A program made the position numbers and the translations under genes. Positions 1 to 9,787 of a stretch of DNA of 37,228 nt are shown here, piece after piece. How positions within the stretch are numbered: position 1 is the first letter of the stretch; the number at the start of each line of letters is the position of its first letter. Source of the DNA: Candidatus Pelagibacter sp. (GTDB lineage: Bacteria; Pseudomonadota; Alphaproteobacteria; Pelagibacterales; Pelagibacteraceae); contig JADHPA010000004.1 in NCBI GenBank assembly GCA_016778675.1, forward strand, positions 1-37,228. Direction: 5' to 3'. The notes beneath the pieces are model-generated. The model had not been told where the DNA came from. It did no database searches and saw only the letters and a list, made by a program, of their open reading frames with translations.

Positions 1-2367
1 GGCTATGATTGGTCTAAACAATTTAGAAAATCTGCAAGAATAGTTGGAGATGTAATTGGTAAATATCACCCGCATGGTGATCAATCTGTTTATGACGCTT
101 TAGTTAGAATGGTTCAAGATTTTTCTATGAGCTTACCTTTAGTTGAGGGGCAAGGTAACTTTGGTTCTATAGACGGAGATCCAGCAGCAGCTATGAGGTA
201 TACTGAGACAAGATTGGCTAAAGTTTCCCAGTATTTAATTGATGATATTGAAAAAAATACTATTGAATATAAAAGTAATTATGATGAAACTGAAAAAGAA
301 CCTTCAGTTTTACCTGCACAATATCCAAATCTACTAGTTAATGGAGCTGGAGGTATAGCAGTTGGTATGGCTACAAGTATACCCCCACATAATCTTGGTG
401 AAATAATTGATGGAACATTAGCTTTAATTGAAAACAAAGATATTAAGATTAAAGATTTAATGAAGCATATACCTGGTCCAGATTTTCCAACTGGGGGCGT
501 GATCATTGGCAAGTCAATTATTAAAGATGGATACAATATTGGACGTGGATCTTTTAAAATAAGAGGCGAAATATCCGTTGAAGCACAAAAAAATGGAAGA
601 GAAAGACTTGTTATTACCTCGGTACCTTATCAAGTGAACAAATCAGTACTAAACGAACGTATTGCACAGCTTGTTAGAGAAAAAAAAATTGAAGGCATTA
701 AAGATATTAGAGATGAGTCAAATAGAGAGGGTATAAGAGTTGCTATTGATTTAAGAAATGGTGTGGAGCCTGAGACTATTAAGAGACAACTTTATAAAAA
801 TACATCTATAGAAAGTTCTTTTGGTTTTAATACTTTAGCTATAGTTGATGGAAAACCAAAAATTTGTAACCTCAAAGAGTTTTTATCTCATTTCTTATCA
901 TTTAGAGAAGATGTTGTAATTAAGAAGACTAAATTTGATTTAAAAAAAGCGGAAGATAGAGCACACATATTAATTGGCCTTTCTGTTTCTGTAGAAAACC
1001 TAGATAAGATTATTAAGATTATTCGTTCTTCAAAAACACCAGATGATGCAAAAAAATCTTTATTAAATACTAAATGGAAAATAAATAAATCTTTAAAATT
1101 AATATCCTTAATAGTGGATAAAAAGGGTAAAAATCTTTATTCTCTTTCAGAACCTCAAGTAATTGCAATTTTAGAATTGAGACTTCAAAAGTTAACCGCT
1201 TTAGGCATCAATGAAATTGAAGTAGAGATTAAAAAATTAGCAGATTTAATAAAAGGATATAAAAAAATAATTAATTCAAAAAAAGAGCTTTTAAAGGTAA
1301 TAAGTGAAGAGCTTAAAACTATCAAAGAAAAATTTGCTGTACCAAGAAGAACTAAAATTATTGATGCAATTTTGAATTATGATATTGAAGAAACTATTCA
1401 AAAAGAGTCAGTAATCATAACAGTTACTTTACAAGGTTATATTAAACGTGGTGCATTAAGTAACGTTAAACAGCAAAAAAGAGGTGGTAAAGGAAAATCT
1501 GGTATTGTTACAAGAGATGAAGACTCTGTTGTTAAAACATTATCTGTTAATACGCACACATCATTACTCTTTTTTTCAACCGAAGGTCTTGTTTATAAAA
1601 TTAAAGCTTGGAAAATTCCCGAAGGATCAACTGCATCTAAAGGAAAATCATTATTCAATATTTTACCTTTAAAAAGTCACCAATCAATTAGCTCTATAAT
1701 GCCATTTCCTGAAAATGATTGGAAAAATTTGCAAATAGTTTTTGCAACTGCCAAAGGTAAGATTAGAAAAAACAGTCTTGAAGATTTTTCATCTATTAAT
1801 TCAGCTGGAAAAATTGCAATGAAACTTGATCCAAATGATAAAATTGTTGGGGTTGAAATCTGTAAAGATGATCAAAATATAATGCTAAGTACAAAAAATG
1901 GAAAATGTATCAGATTCGAGTCGAAAAAATTAAGAATTTTTAAAGGAAGATCTTCTAAAGGAATAAAAGGTTTAGAATTAGCACCGAATGATGAAATTGT
2001 TTCATTATCCATTATTGATCATGTAAAGAATAAAAAAGACTCAAAAACAGAAGAGAGATTTATTTTATCTATAACTGAAAATGGTTATGGTAAAAAAACA
2101 TTACATAATGATTACAGGGTAACAAATAGAGGTGGAAAGGGAATTATCGGGATTGTTAATTCTCCAAGAAATGGAAACATATCCTCGAGCTTTCCAGTTT
2201 TAGAGGGTGATGATGTAATGATCTCAACAAATAAAGGTAGAGTTATTAGAGTTGCAGTAAAAGAAATTAGAACAGCAGGAAGAAATACTCAAGGTGTACG
2301 TATTATTAAATTATCGGGTGATGAAAAAGTAGTTTCAGCAATAAAAATTGATGATAACTTAGTGTAA
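1..2367 (+). CDS. gyrA: DNA gyrase subunit A (5' partial)
   Basis: Breakage-reunion subunit of DNA gyrase, which introduces negative supercoils in the cytoplasm together with GyrB. The frame is open from base 1, so the track start at 109 is internal; 788 residues are visible and about 55 N-terminal residues (by E. coli numbering) lie outside the window. The quinolone-binding segment reads [10 protein letters not shown], the catalytic tyrosine is in AAAMRYTE (visible residue 67, equivalent to Tyr122), and the GyrA box of the C-terminal wrapping domain reads QKRGGKG, which separates it from ParC. The position equivalent to E. coli Ser83 is Gln. The stop codon overlaps the coaD start by one base. 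Confidence 0.97.
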   Translation, partial: GYDWSKQFRKSARIVGDVIGKYHPHGDQSVYDALVRMVQDFSMSLPLVEGQGNFGSIDGDPAAAMRYTETRLAKVSQYLIDDIEKNTIEYKSNYDETEKEPSVLPAQYPNLLVNGAGGIAVGMATSIPPHNLGEIIDGTLALIENKDIKIKDLMKHIPGPDFPTGGVIIGKSIIKDGYNIGRGSFKIRGEISVEAQKNGRERLVITSVPYQVNKSVLNERIAQLVREKKIEGIKDIRDESNREGIRVAIDLRNGVEPETIKRQLYKNTSIESSFGFNTLAIVDGKPKICNLKEFLSHFLSFREDVVIKKTKFDLKKAEDRAHILIGLSVSVENLDKIIKIIRSSKTPDDAKKSLLNTKWKINKSLKLISLIVDKKGKNLYSLSEPQVIAILELRLQKLTALGINEIEVEIKKLADLIKGYKKIINSKKELLKVISEELKTIKEKFAVPRRTKIIDAILNYDIEETIQKESVIITVTLQGYIKRGALSNVKQQKRGGKGKSGIVTRDEDSVVKTLSVNTHTSLLFFSTEGLVYKIKAWKIPEGSTASKGKSLFNILPLKSHQSISSIMPFPENDWKNLQIVFATAKGKIRKNSLEDFSSINSAGKIAMKLDPNDKIVGVEICKDDQNIMLSTKNGKCIRFESKKLRIFKGRSSKGIKGLELAPNDEIVSLSIIDHVKNKKDSKTEERFILSITENGYGKKTLHNDYRVTNRGGKGIIGIVNSPRNGNISSSFPVLEGDDVMISTNKGRVIRVAVKEIRTAGRNTQGVRIIKLSGDEKVVSAIKIDDNLV

Positions 2368-2861
2368 TGAAAAAAGTTGCTGTGTATCCTGGTACGTTTG
2401 ATCCTATTACATATGGCCACATAGATGTTATTAAAAAATCCTTAAAATTATTTGAAAAAATTGTCATTGCAGTTTCAGATGGTGCAAATAAAAATTACTT
2501 ATTTAATTCTGATGAAAGAATAGAAATCATCAAGAAAGCACTTTTCAAAGATCTAAAATTGAATAAGAGTAAAATTGAGATCATTTCGTTTCAGTCATTA
2601 ACTACTGATCTTTGTAAAAAATATAAATCAAATATAATTTTAAGAGGTCTTAGGGCTGTTTCTGATTTCGAATATGAATTTCAATTAGCGGGTATGAATA
2701 GAAAGTTAAATAACAATATTGAAACGATTTTTTTAATGTCAGATATAGAAAACCAGATTATTTCTTCTAGATTTGTAAAAGAAATTATCAAATTAAAAGG
2801 TGATATTAGAAAATTTACTACAAAAAGCACAATAAAGTCTTTAAAAGAAAAATATGAATAA
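2367..2861 (+). CDS. coaD: Phosphopantetheine adenylyltransferase
   Basis: Transfers AMP to 4'-phosphopantetheine to make dephospho-CoA, the penultimate step of coenzyme A synthesis. The 164 residues match the usual family size of about 160. The nucleotidyltransferase signature is at the N-terminus (YPGTFDPITYGH, with the T-x-G-H motif at residues 15-18) and the C-terminal ISSRFVKEI segment corresponds to the ISSTxVR motif. The ATG overlaps the gyrA stop by one base and the next gene overlaps its end by 8 bases, suggesting translational coupling. Confidence 0.96.
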   Translation: MKKVAVYPGTFDPITYGHIDVIKKSLKLFEKIVIAVSDGANKNYLFNSDERIEIIKKALFKDLKLNKSKIEIISFQSLTTDLCKKYKSNIILRGLRAVSDFEYEFQLAGMNRKLNNNIETIFLMSDIENQIISSRFVKEIIKLKGDIRKFTTKSTIKSLKEKYE

Positions 2862-3408
2862 ATTTATAATCAAAATTTTACTTTTAATCTTTTTAACAAC
2901 TAATAATGCAACTGCAGAGGAGAACATAATGATTTTAAAACTTAAAGATGGTGATGTAAAAATAGAACTTTTTGAGGACGTGGCACCTAATCACGTAAAA
3001 AGAATTAAACAACTCGCTGAAGAAGGTAAATATGATGGTGTAGTTTTTCACAGAGTAATTGATGGTTTCATGGCACAAACTGGTGATGTTAAGTTTGGAA
3101 ATTCTACAAGCGACGAGTTTGATCTAAGACGAGCTGGTATGGGCGGTTCAGATCTTCCAGATCTTAAGGAAGAGTTCAGCAATTTACCCCATGAAAGAGG
3201 AACCTTATCAATGGCTCGTTCACAAGATCCAAATAGTGCTAATAGTCAATTTTTTATCTGTTTCAAAGAGGCTTCATTTTTAGATAGACAATACACGGTC
3301 TTCGGTAAAGTTATTGAAGGAATGGAATTTGTAGATAAGATTAAAAGAGGTGACCAAAATAATAATGGCTCAGTAACTAATCCAGATAAGATTATTAGTT
3401 TTAAATAA
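2854..3408 (+). CDS. Periplasmic peptidyl-prolyl cis-trans isomerase (cyclophilin type)
   Basis: Proline isomerase assisting protein folding, probably in the periplasm. The first ~21 residues form a signal peptide (hydrophobic LLLIFL core ending in ATA before EEN). The mature part has the cyclophilin core: GVVFHRVIDGFMAQTGD with the catalytic Arg, and GTLSMARSQDPNSANSQFF. Length (184 aa) fits bacterial PpiA-like enzymes. The start overlaps coaD by 8 bases. An exact ppiA/ppiB symbol is not assigned because this cannot be settled without a tree. Confidence 0.93.
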   Translation: MNKFIIKILLLIFLTTNNATAEENIMILKLKDGDVKIELFEDVAPNHVKRIKQLAEEGKYDGVVFHRVIDGFMAQTGDVKFGNSTSDEFDLRRAGMGGSDLPDLKEEFSNLPHERGTLSMARSQDPNSANSQFFICFKEASFLDRQYTVFGKVIEGMEFVDKIKRGDQNNNGSVTNPDKIISFK

Positions 3409-3424
3409 TCATTTAAAACAATTA

Positions 3425-4537
3425 ATGACGTTAAAAAAATTTAATTTTAATGTCTTGGGAAATGATAACTATGCCAGAGCTGGTGTTATTGAAACTCATA
3501 GAGGAAATATTCAAACTCCAGCTTTCATGCCAGTTGGAACCCAGGCAACTGTTAAGGCCTGCTTAATTGATGATGTTATAAAAACAGGTTCAGAAATTAT
3601 TCTTTGTAACACTTATCATTTAATGATTAGACCTGGAGTTGAAAGAATTATTAGTGCTGGTGGTCTTCATAAATTTATGAATTGCAAACTTCCTATTCTT
3701 ACAGACTCTGGAGGATTTCAAGTAATGTCTTTATCAAAGTTAAATAAAGTGGATAGAGAAAAAGGTGCGATTTTTAATTCACATGTTGATGGAAAAAAAT
3801 TTATTTTAAGCCCTGAAGAAAGTATCCGCATTCAAAAAGAACTAGACTCAGATATTGTAATGATCATGGATGAATGTCCAAAGAAAACTAGTAATTACAA
3901 AGTCATTAATAAATCAATGGAACTATCAATTTATTGGGCCGAGCGATCAAAAATAGCATTTGGCTCAAATCCCCACAAAGCTCTTTTTGGTATTGTTCAA
4001 GGAGGATTATTCAAGGATCTTAGATTAAAGTCACTTAATGCCTTAACTAAAATTGACTTTGATGGTTATGCAATTGGAGGACTTGCAGTAGGTGAGACGC
4101 AAAAAGAAATGTTTAATGTTTTAGATGATATCAAAGAACATATGCCGAGTGATAAACCTCGATATTTAATGGGTGTTGGAACACCTACAGATATTCTTGG
4201 AGCCGTTAAAAGAGGCGTTGATATGTTTGATTGCGTTATGCCAACAAGATCAGGAAGAACAGGTCTAGCTTTTACTTGGAATGGACGTTTAAATATTAAA
4301 AATAATAAATATAAAAATGACAATGAGCCATTAGATATTAATTGTAGTAATTTAAGTCTTAATAAATATTCTAAAAATTATATAAACCATTTATTTAACA
4401 CAAATGAAATTTTAGGTTCTACTCTTTTAACACTACATAATATCAACTTTTATCAAGAATTAATGTCTGCCATAAGAGATAATATTAAAAATGGTACATT
4501 TAACAAGTTTCACGATGAATACATTGATAGGTTGTAA
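3425..4537 (+). CDS. tgt: Queuine/preQ1 tRNA-guanine transglycosylase with degenerate zinc site
   Basis: Exchanges the wobble guanine of GUN-anticodon tRNAs for preQ1 in the queuosine pathway. The 370 residues show the general acid/base Asp in ILTDSGGFQVMS (Asp94), the GGLAVGE loop, and the nucleophile Asp269 in GVDMFDCVMPTRSGR. The zinc site is unusual: where the family has C-x-C-x2-C, this protein reads CSNLSL (residues 307-312), keeping only the first Cys, although the following NKYSKNYINHLF and the His of TLHN (338) are conserved. The frame is intact around it. It may be an active enzyme with an altered site. The gene follows the cyclophilin gene by 16 bases. Confidence 0.94.
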   Translation: MTLKKFNFNVLGNDNYARAGVIETHRGNIQTPAFMPVGTQATVKACLIDDVIKTGSEIILCNTYHLMIRPGVERIISAGGLHKFMNCKLPILTDSGGFQVMSLSKLNKVDREKGAIFNSHVDGKKFILSPEESIRIQKELDSDIVMIMDECPKKTSNYKVINKSMELSIYWAERSKIAFGSNPHKALFGIVQGGLFKDLRLKSLNALTKIDFDGYAIGGLAVGETQKEMFNVLDDIKEHMPSDKPRYLMGVGTPTDILGAVKRGVDMFDCVMPTRSGRTGLAFTWNGRLNIKNNKYKNDNEPLDINCSNLSLNKYSKNYINHLFNTNEILGSTLLTLHNINFYQELMSAIRDNIKNGTFNKFHDEYIDRL

Positions 4538-4737
4538 TAAAAATATTTGCAATTTAACAAGTTATCGAATAAATAATTGTTTTTTGGTAATAAAATTTAT
4601 TTAAGTTTAGATATTTTTTTATTGTTTAAATTTTTAAGTGTAAAGAAATTTAAAAATTTTAAAGAAGGCTTCACCAAAAGTTTTTTTTTAAAATGTGATA
4701 GAAAAAAACAAAATCTCAACTTTTTTAAATTCTATGT

Positions 4738-4813
<76 letters not shown>

Positions 4814-4824
4814 AAAAAATAAAA

Positions 4825-5652
4825 TTAACTAATATTAATTGGTGGATAGTCAAGTATCACACTGTTTTCCCACTCTGAAAGATCTTTTATTCTTTTAGAA
4901 GAAGAGGGATGGGTGCTCATAAACTGAGGTGGCTCTTTCCCTTTGTTGGACTCTTTCATTCTTTCCCATAGTTTTTTTGTTTCTCTAATATCAAATCCTG
5001 ATAATGAAGCAAAAATCATTCCTAAATAATCAGCTTCACTTTCTTGAGTTCTAGAGAAGGGATTCATTAATCCTATTTGAGATAACAAACCAACAGTATT
5101 CATACCAGTTACTCTATTAACTTGTGATAATTTGCCTCCTGAAAAAATATCAATAAGCTGAGTACTTGTATTTAATAAAACACTTCTGCTAGCTCTTTCA
5201 ACGGAATGCTTTGCAACAGCATGGGCTATCTCATGACCCATCACTGAAGCTAAACCATCGGTATTTTTGGTAACCTTAAGAATTCCTGTATAGACAGCAA
5301 TTTTACCACCTGGCATACACCAGGCATTTTTGATCTTTTTATTATCAATTAATATATACTCCCAATCAAAATTTGTTGTAGGGTCATCTAGTCCAGCTCT
5401 ATAAAAATATTCCGATATTGAATCTTCCATTCGTTTTCCAATATCTTTAATTTCGTTAAGTGTTTTTTTATCATCACTCATTTTTTCTTTTTCTTTTACT
5501 TTTTCATAAATTTGGGCTGCTTGAGCATTTAATTTAGCCTCAGGTATAATTTTAAACTGTCTACGATCTGTAATAGGTGTTGTAGAGCAAGCATTAATCA
5601 GTAGACCTGAACATCCACACCCCATTACATTTAAAAATTTTCTTCTATTCAT
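4825..5652 (-). CDS. M48-family zinc metalloprotease, twin-arginine lipoprotein
   Basis: Predicted periplasmic, membrane-anchored protease of the M48 group (LoiP/YcaL/Oma1-like quality control). The N-terminus has a twin-arginine motif (NRRKFLNVMG) followed by a lipobox ending at Cys22 (LINAC), so export by Tat and lipidation are likely. The zinc motif HEIAH is at residues 140-144 and the third ligand Glu is in QESEADYLG near residue 204. No transmembrane helices are seen beyond the signal, unlike HtpX. The 275-residue length suits a single-domain M48 lipoprotein. The substrate cannot be told from the sequence. Confidence 0.92.
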   Translation of the reverse strand: MNRRKFLNVMGCGCSGLLINACSTTPITDRRQFKIIPEAKLNAQAAQIYEKVKEKEKMSDDKKTLNEIKDIGKRMEDSISEYFYRAGLDDPTTNFDWEYILIDNKKIKNAWCMPGGKIAVYTGILKVTKNTDGLASVMGHEIAHAVAKHSVERASRSVLLNTSTQLIDIFSGGKLSQVNRVTGMNTVGLLSQIGLMNPFSRTQESEADYLGMIFASLSGFDIRETKKLWERMKESNKGKEPPQFMSTHPSSSKRIKDLSEWENSVILDYPPINIS

Positions 5653-5691
5653 TTTTTATAAAATTTGATAATTATATAATCATTATCAGAT

Positions 5692-5769
5692 ATGAATTTA
5701 AACAACAAAATATTATTAGTTCTTTTCATTATTTCAATCTCATTTGTAATTTATTCTAGCTACAATTAA
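5692..5769 (+). CDS. Possible 25-residue membrane miniprotein
   Basis: An ATG-to-TAA frame of 26 codons encodes a short N-terminal polar stretch followed by an uninterrupted hydrophobic segment (LLVLFIISISFVIY), enough for one transmembrane helix. It ends 6 bases before the DUF502 gene and would be co-transcribed with it. Such frames also arise by chance in AT-rich DNA, and no clear ribosome binding site is seen. The function is unknown. Confidence 0.3.
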   Translation: MNLNNKILLVLFIISISFVIYSSYN

Positions 5770-5775
5770 TATAAA

Positions 5776-6387
5776 ATGTCAAAAAAGAAAAAATCATTAA
5801 CCTTGAAATTACGAAATTATTTTTTTACTGGGGTAATTGTACTTGTTCCAATTGGATTTACACTTTATTTAAGTAAATTTTTAATTAATTTTTCAACAAA
5901 ATTAGTTCCAGCTGGACTAAATCCAAACACTTATCTTCCTTATTCAATTCCTGGAATTGAAATAATTTTGACAATCATATTTATTACAATCGTAGGAGGT
6001 CTCTCATTATCTTTTATTGGGAAAAAATTTTTACAATTAGTTGATGATCTTTTTAAGAGAATACCTATTTTGAGAACAATATATTCTGCTATAGGTCAGA
6101 TGACAGATTCATTTAGAGAGCAAGAAGGAAATAAAAAAAGTGTTGTTTTGGTTGAGTACCCAAGAAAAGGCTCATGGGCGGTTGGTTTTGCTACCAAAGA
6201 AAATACTGGCGAAATTAAAACTAAAACCAAATTAAATCTTGTAAACGTTTTTGTTCCAACAACACCAAATCCAACAAGTGGTTTTTTACTGATGATACCT
6301 AAAGAAGAACTAGTTTATCTGGATATGACATTTGAAGAAGCATCAAAATTTATTGTTTCTGCAGGAACCTCAAAACCAAAAAATTAA
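5776..6387 (+). CDS. DUF502 family inner-membrane protein
   Basis: Membrane protein of unknown function. Two hydrophobic segments lie near residues 15-35 and 55-85 (FFTGVIVLVPIGFTLYL; IEIILTIIFITIVGGLSLSF), followed by a soluble domain with the DUF502 signatures PRKGSWAVGF and VFVPTTPNPTSGFLLMIP. It is 203 residues long, normal for the family. DUF502 genes commonly sit beside recG and sdhE in alphaproteobacteria, as here. Its last 4 bases overlap the end of convergent recG. The family role is not established. Confidence 0.9.
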   Translation: MSKKKKSLTLKLRNYFFTGVIVLVPIGFTLYLSKFLINFSTKLVPAGLNPNTYLPYSIPGIEIILTIIFITIVGGLSLSFIGKKFLQLVDDLFKRIPILRTIYSAIGQMTDSFREQEGNKKSVVLVEYPRKGSWAVGFATKENTGEIKTKTKLNLVNVFVPTTPNPTSGFLLMIPKEELVYLDMTFEEASKFIVSAGTSKPKN

Positions 6388-8435
6388 ACTATATCATTAA
6401 TAATATCAGCTTGATCGTATAATTTTAGCAAAGGTCTATATTTTTCTATATTAATGTTTTCTTGTTCAATTTTTTTAATTTGTTTTTCTGCCAAGATAAA
6501 CAAATCTTCATTTTGTATAGGATCAGCTAACCTAAAATTTTTAGCACCACTTTGTTTAAATCCTAATAAGTCGCCAAAACCTCTAAGTCTCATGTCTTCC
6601 TCTGATATTTCAAAGCCATCATTAGAATTTTTCAATATATTGATCCTTTTTTTTGCATTGACACTTAAATTAGATTTAAACATTAAAATACAGCTTGCTT
6701 GTTTATTGCCTCTACCAACACGACCTCTTAATTGATGGAGTTGTGACAAACCAAATTTATTAGCATTTTCAATTATAATTACATTAGCATTCGGAAAATC
6801 TATCCCAACTTCAATTATTGTTGTTGAAACTAATATTGAATATTTTTTATTAAGAAACTTATAAAGAATTTCCTCCTTTTCATCATTTTCAATTTTCCCA
6901 TGAAGTAAGGCTACTTTATTTGGAAAGATTTTATTCAAATACATGTATTTATTAACAGAGGATTGATGATCTAATTTTTTAGACTCTTCAATTAAAGGAC
7001 ATACCCAGAAAACTTGATTACCTTCTGTAATTTCTTTTTTAACAAATTTGATAACATCATCCATTTTAGTTTCTAGTTTACTATAGGTTTTAACTTCTTT
7101 ACGATTATTAGGTTTTTCTCTAATTATTGATACATCCATGTCACCATAAACAGACATAGTTAAAGTTCTTGGTATAGGCGTTGCAGACATCAAGAGTACA
7201 TCGCAATTATCTCCACCTTTGTCAGATAATAATTTTCTTTGCCTAACACCAAATTTATGCTGTTCATCAATAATTATATAGCCTAATTTATTAAACAATA
7301 TTTTCTTTTGAAATATTGCATGGGTTCCAAAAATCATTTTGATTTTATTATTTTTTAATTCGTTGATAATTCTTTTCTTATCTAAGTTTTCACTTTTACT
7401 TGAAAGTAATTCTATAGATAAATTTTCAGGAAATAGTTTTTTAGCTAAGGTGTAGTGTTGTCTAGCTAATATTTCTGTGGGCGCCATTAGAGCTACTTGG
7501 AAATTTGAATTTATTACACTTAATGCAGAAATTAATGCTATAATAGTTTTTCCACTGCCTACATCACCTTGTAAAAGTCTAAACATTTTACTGTTTGAGC
7601 TTAAGTCCTTATTGATGTCGGTTAATGATTTTTTTTGATCATTTGTCAATTTAAAATTTAGTTTATTAATTATTTGGTTATATGAGTTATCTGAAATTTT
7701 TTTTGAAGTTTTTTTAATTTTCTTAATTTTTTTTCGAATTTCTGAATTGACAAGAAATGATGCAAATATTTCATCGTATGCTAGTCTTTGATAAAAGTTT
7801 GCTTTATAATTTTGAATATTTTCTGGGTCATGTAGTTTAATAATTGACTCATTCCAACTTTCATTTTTAAATCTTTCTAATATCTCTTTGTCATGCCATT
7901 CATTTAAGATAGGTAAATTCTCTAATATTTGTTTAATAATTTTATTATAATTTTTTTCAGTAATACCTTCTGTAAGAGAATATTTATTATGAACTGTCTC
8001 TATTAATGAACTGTCCTTTGAAACATATGTTGGGTTTGTTATTTGATATTTGCCCTTGAAAGATGTGATTTTACCACTAATAGTAACTTCTTGATTAAGT
8101 GGCAAAATTTTTCTTACATATCCTTCGTAACTATGAAAAAAAATACAATCAATTTTGCCAGTCTCATCTGAGCAATTCACTCTATTTGGTAAGTTTCTTA
8201 CTCTAGGAAATTGATATTTTGCTGGTATTATTCTAATTGTCTGAACTTTATTAATTTGAAGGTCAGAAATTTTAGTGACTAATGATCTATCTGTATAAGA
8301 TTTTGGTAGTCTCCATAATAAATCAAAAATTGTATTAACTTTTTTTTTCTTCAAAATATCCATGGTTTTTTTTCCAACACCATTTAGTTTTGTAAGATCT
8401 GATAATAAATAATCGTAATTATTCTTATTTTTCAT
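6384..8435 (-). CDS. recG: ATP-dependent DNA helicase RecG
   Basis: Branch-migration helicase that processes stalled forks and Holliday junctions. The 683 residues contain an N-terminal wedge/OB region, then SF2 helicase motifs: Walker A GDVGSGKT, the DEQH box in IIIDEQHKFGVRQR, SATPIPRTL (motif III), and the C-terminal QLRGRVGRG (motif VI). The length is close to the ~690 usual for RecG. The gene is divergent from sdhE (27 bases between starts) and convergent with the DUF502 gene, overlapping it by 4 bases. Confidence 0.97.
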   Translation of the reverse strand: MKNKNNYDYLLSDLTKLNGVGKKTMDILKKKKVNTIFDLLWRLPKSYTDRSLVTKISDLQINKVQTIRIIPAKYQFPRVRNLPNRVNCSDETGKIDCIFFHSYEGYVRKILPLNQEVTISGKITSFKGKYQITNPTYVSKDSSLIETVHNKYSLTEGITEKNYNKIIKQILENLPILNEWHDKEILERFKNESWNESIIKLHDPENIQNYKANFYQRLAYDEIFASFLVNSEIRKKIKKIKKTSKKISDNSYNQIINKLNFKLTNDQKKSLTDINKDLSSNSKMFRLLQGDVGSGKTIIALISALSVINSNFQVALMAPTEILARQHYTLAKKLFPENLSIELLSSKSENLDKKRIINELKNNKIKMIFGTHAIFQKKILFNKLGYIIIDEQHKFGVRQRKLLSDKGGDNCDVLLMSATPIPRTLTMSVYGDMDVSIIREKPNNRKEVKTYSKLETKMDDVIKFVKKEITEGNQVFWVCPLIEESKKLDHQSSVNKYMYLNKIFPNKVALLHGKIENDEKEEILYKFLNKKYSILVSTTIIEVGIDFPNANVIIIENANKFGLSQLHQLRGRVGRGNKQASCILMFKSNLSVNAKKRINILKNSNDGFEISEEDMRLRGFGDLLGFKQSGAKNFRLADPIQNEDLFILAEKQIKKIEQENINIEKYRPLLKLYDQADIINDIV

Positions 8436-8462
8436 GATAGATAGAATATAATAGTAATTACA

Positions 8463-8726
8463 ATGATTAATATAAAGGATTTAAAAAATAAAATAGTTTA
8501 CCGTGCTACCTATAGAGGTACTAAGGAAATGGATAAACTTTTAACTTCTTTTACTAAAAAATATATAAATAAACTTAATGAAAATGATCTCATACTTTTA
8601 AGCAATCTATTGGATAACGATGATGAAGATCTCTATAAGCTAAATCACAATATACAAACAGACAAATTTTTTGAAAATAACAAAATTATTGAATTATTTA
8701 AAAATTATGAATACAGATCAGATTAA
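8463..8726 (+). CDS. sdhE: Succinate dehydrogenase flavinylation factor SdhE (CptB/YgfY family)
   Basis: Small assembly factor that promotes covalent attachment of FAD to the succinate dehydrogenase flavoprotein. The hallmark RGTKEMD segment (family RGxxExD) is at residues 18-24, and the DDEDLYKL stretch corresponds to the conserved acidic C-terminal helix. It is 87 residues long, typical for the family. The stop codon directly abuts the CCA end of the opposite-strand tRNA-Ser with no spacer. Confidence 0.9.
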   Translation: MINIKDLKNKIVYRATYRGTKEMDKLLTSFTKKYINKLNENDLILLSNLLDNDDEDLYKLNHNIQTDKFFENNKIIELFKNYEYRSD

Positions 8727-8816
8727 TGGCGGAGAGACTGAGATTCGAACTCAGGAAAGAGTTGCCCCTTTGCCGGTTTTCAAGACCGGTGCATTCAACC
8801 ACTCTGCCATCTCTCC
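8727..8816 (-). tRNA. tRNA-Ser (UGA)
   Basis: On the minus strand the sequence folds as a class II tRNA: acceptor GGAGAGA/TCTCTCC, anticodon stem CCGGT/ACCGG with loop CTTGAAA (anticodon TGA), a long variable arm typical of serine tRNAs, T-stem CTGAG/CTCAG with loop TTCGAAT, discriminator G and encoded CCA. It is 90 nt long. The track ORF 8698-8925 is only a read-through of this gene. Confidence 0.97.
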
Positions 8817-8905
8817 GTAACAACGTTTTATTATCATAATTTTTTAATTCAACAATAAAATAGATAAATTGAATAAATAATGAGCTAATATTTGAAATAT
8901 TTATA

Positions 8906-9787
8906 ATGAAAAATAATAAATTCAATAAAGGTATTATTTTAACAGCCTTAGGATCTTTTTGGTGGGGAGTAATTGGTGTAATTTATTTTAAGTTTATTTC
9001 CTATACTGGCTCTATAGAAGTGGTAATTCATAGATGTGTATGGACAGCAGTAATGTTGATAATAACTACTTTTTATTTTTCAAAATGGAATATTTTTTTT
9101 GAAATAATATCTAATATTAGAAATATAACTCTATTATTTTTTTCAAGTGTATTAATATTTCTCAATTGGGCGACCTGGATCTATGCTGTAGGAAATGAAA
9201 AAATTATAGATGCTAGTTTTGGATATTTTATTATGCCAATTTTGAGTGTTTTTTTAGGATATATTTTTTATGATGAAAAAATAAATCAAAAAAGAGGTCT
9301 GTCTATTATTTTGGTATTGATTTCAATAATTTTCTTATTGTTTAAAAACTTTGACTCAATACCTTGGGTTGGAATAATTGTAGGTGTAAGCTGGGGGCTT
9401 TATAATCTGATAAGAAAAAAGGTTAATGTAGATACAGATATTGGTCTATTAATAGAAAGCTTATTTATTTTACCATTTGCCTTGTTAGGATTTTATCTTT
9501 TATATCAAAATGGCCAAAATTATTTCAGTTTTAACAATATACCATTAATGTTTATATTAATGTTGGCTGGTCCAATGACAGTGATTCCTTTATTTTTATA
9601 TGTAAGAGGTGTTGAACTTTCAGGATTAGGACCAACTGGAATGATTTTTTATATAACTCCTACATTTCAGTTTTTACTGGGTTTTTTTTACTATAATGAA
9701 ACTTTTTCTCTCGATAAATCATTAAGTTTCATTTTAATTTGGATTGCTGTAATTATTTATTTAAAAGATTTATATGAAAATAATTAG
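8906..9787 (+). CDS. rarD: RarD-like EamA/DMT family permease
   Basis: Ten-helix inner-membrane transporter of the drug/metabolite superfamily. The opening GIILTALGSFWWGVIGVIYFK and the HRCVWTAVML segment match the RarD subgroup, as does RGVELSGLGPTGMIFYITP near the C-terminus. It is 293 residues long. The substrate of RarD proteins is not firmly known. It begins the long plus-strand run and overlaps the transglycosylase gene by 14 bases, so the pair is probably translated from one message. Confidence 0.85.
   Translation: MKNNKFNKGIILTALGSFWWGVIGVIYFKFISYTGSIEVVIHRCVWTAVMLIITTFYFSKWNIFFEIISNIRNITLLFFSSVLIFLNWATWIYAVGNEKIIDASFGYFIMPILSVFLGYIFYDEKINQKRGLSIILVLISIIFLLFKNFDSIPWVGIIVGVSWGLYNLIRKKVNVDTDIGLLIESLFILPFALLGFYLLYQNGQNYFSFNNIPLMFILMLAGPMTVIPLFLYVRGVELSGLGPTGMIFYITPTFQFLLGFFYYNETFSLDKSLSFILIWIAVIIYLKDLYENN

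Noticed and set aside
1484-1672. Alternative-frame ORF inside gyrA
   Set aside because: It lies inside the conserved GyrA C-terminal domain and has no family features.
4538-4737. Regulatory RNA or terminator between tgt and tRNA-Lys
   Set aside because: GAAGGCTTC followed later by a T-run is too weak a hairpin; nothing else stands out in this 200-base AT-rich gap.
8698-8925. Minus-strand ORF of 75 residues
   Set aside because: It reads straight through tRNA-Ser; RRDGRVVECTGLENRQ is the usual false translation of a serine tRNA.
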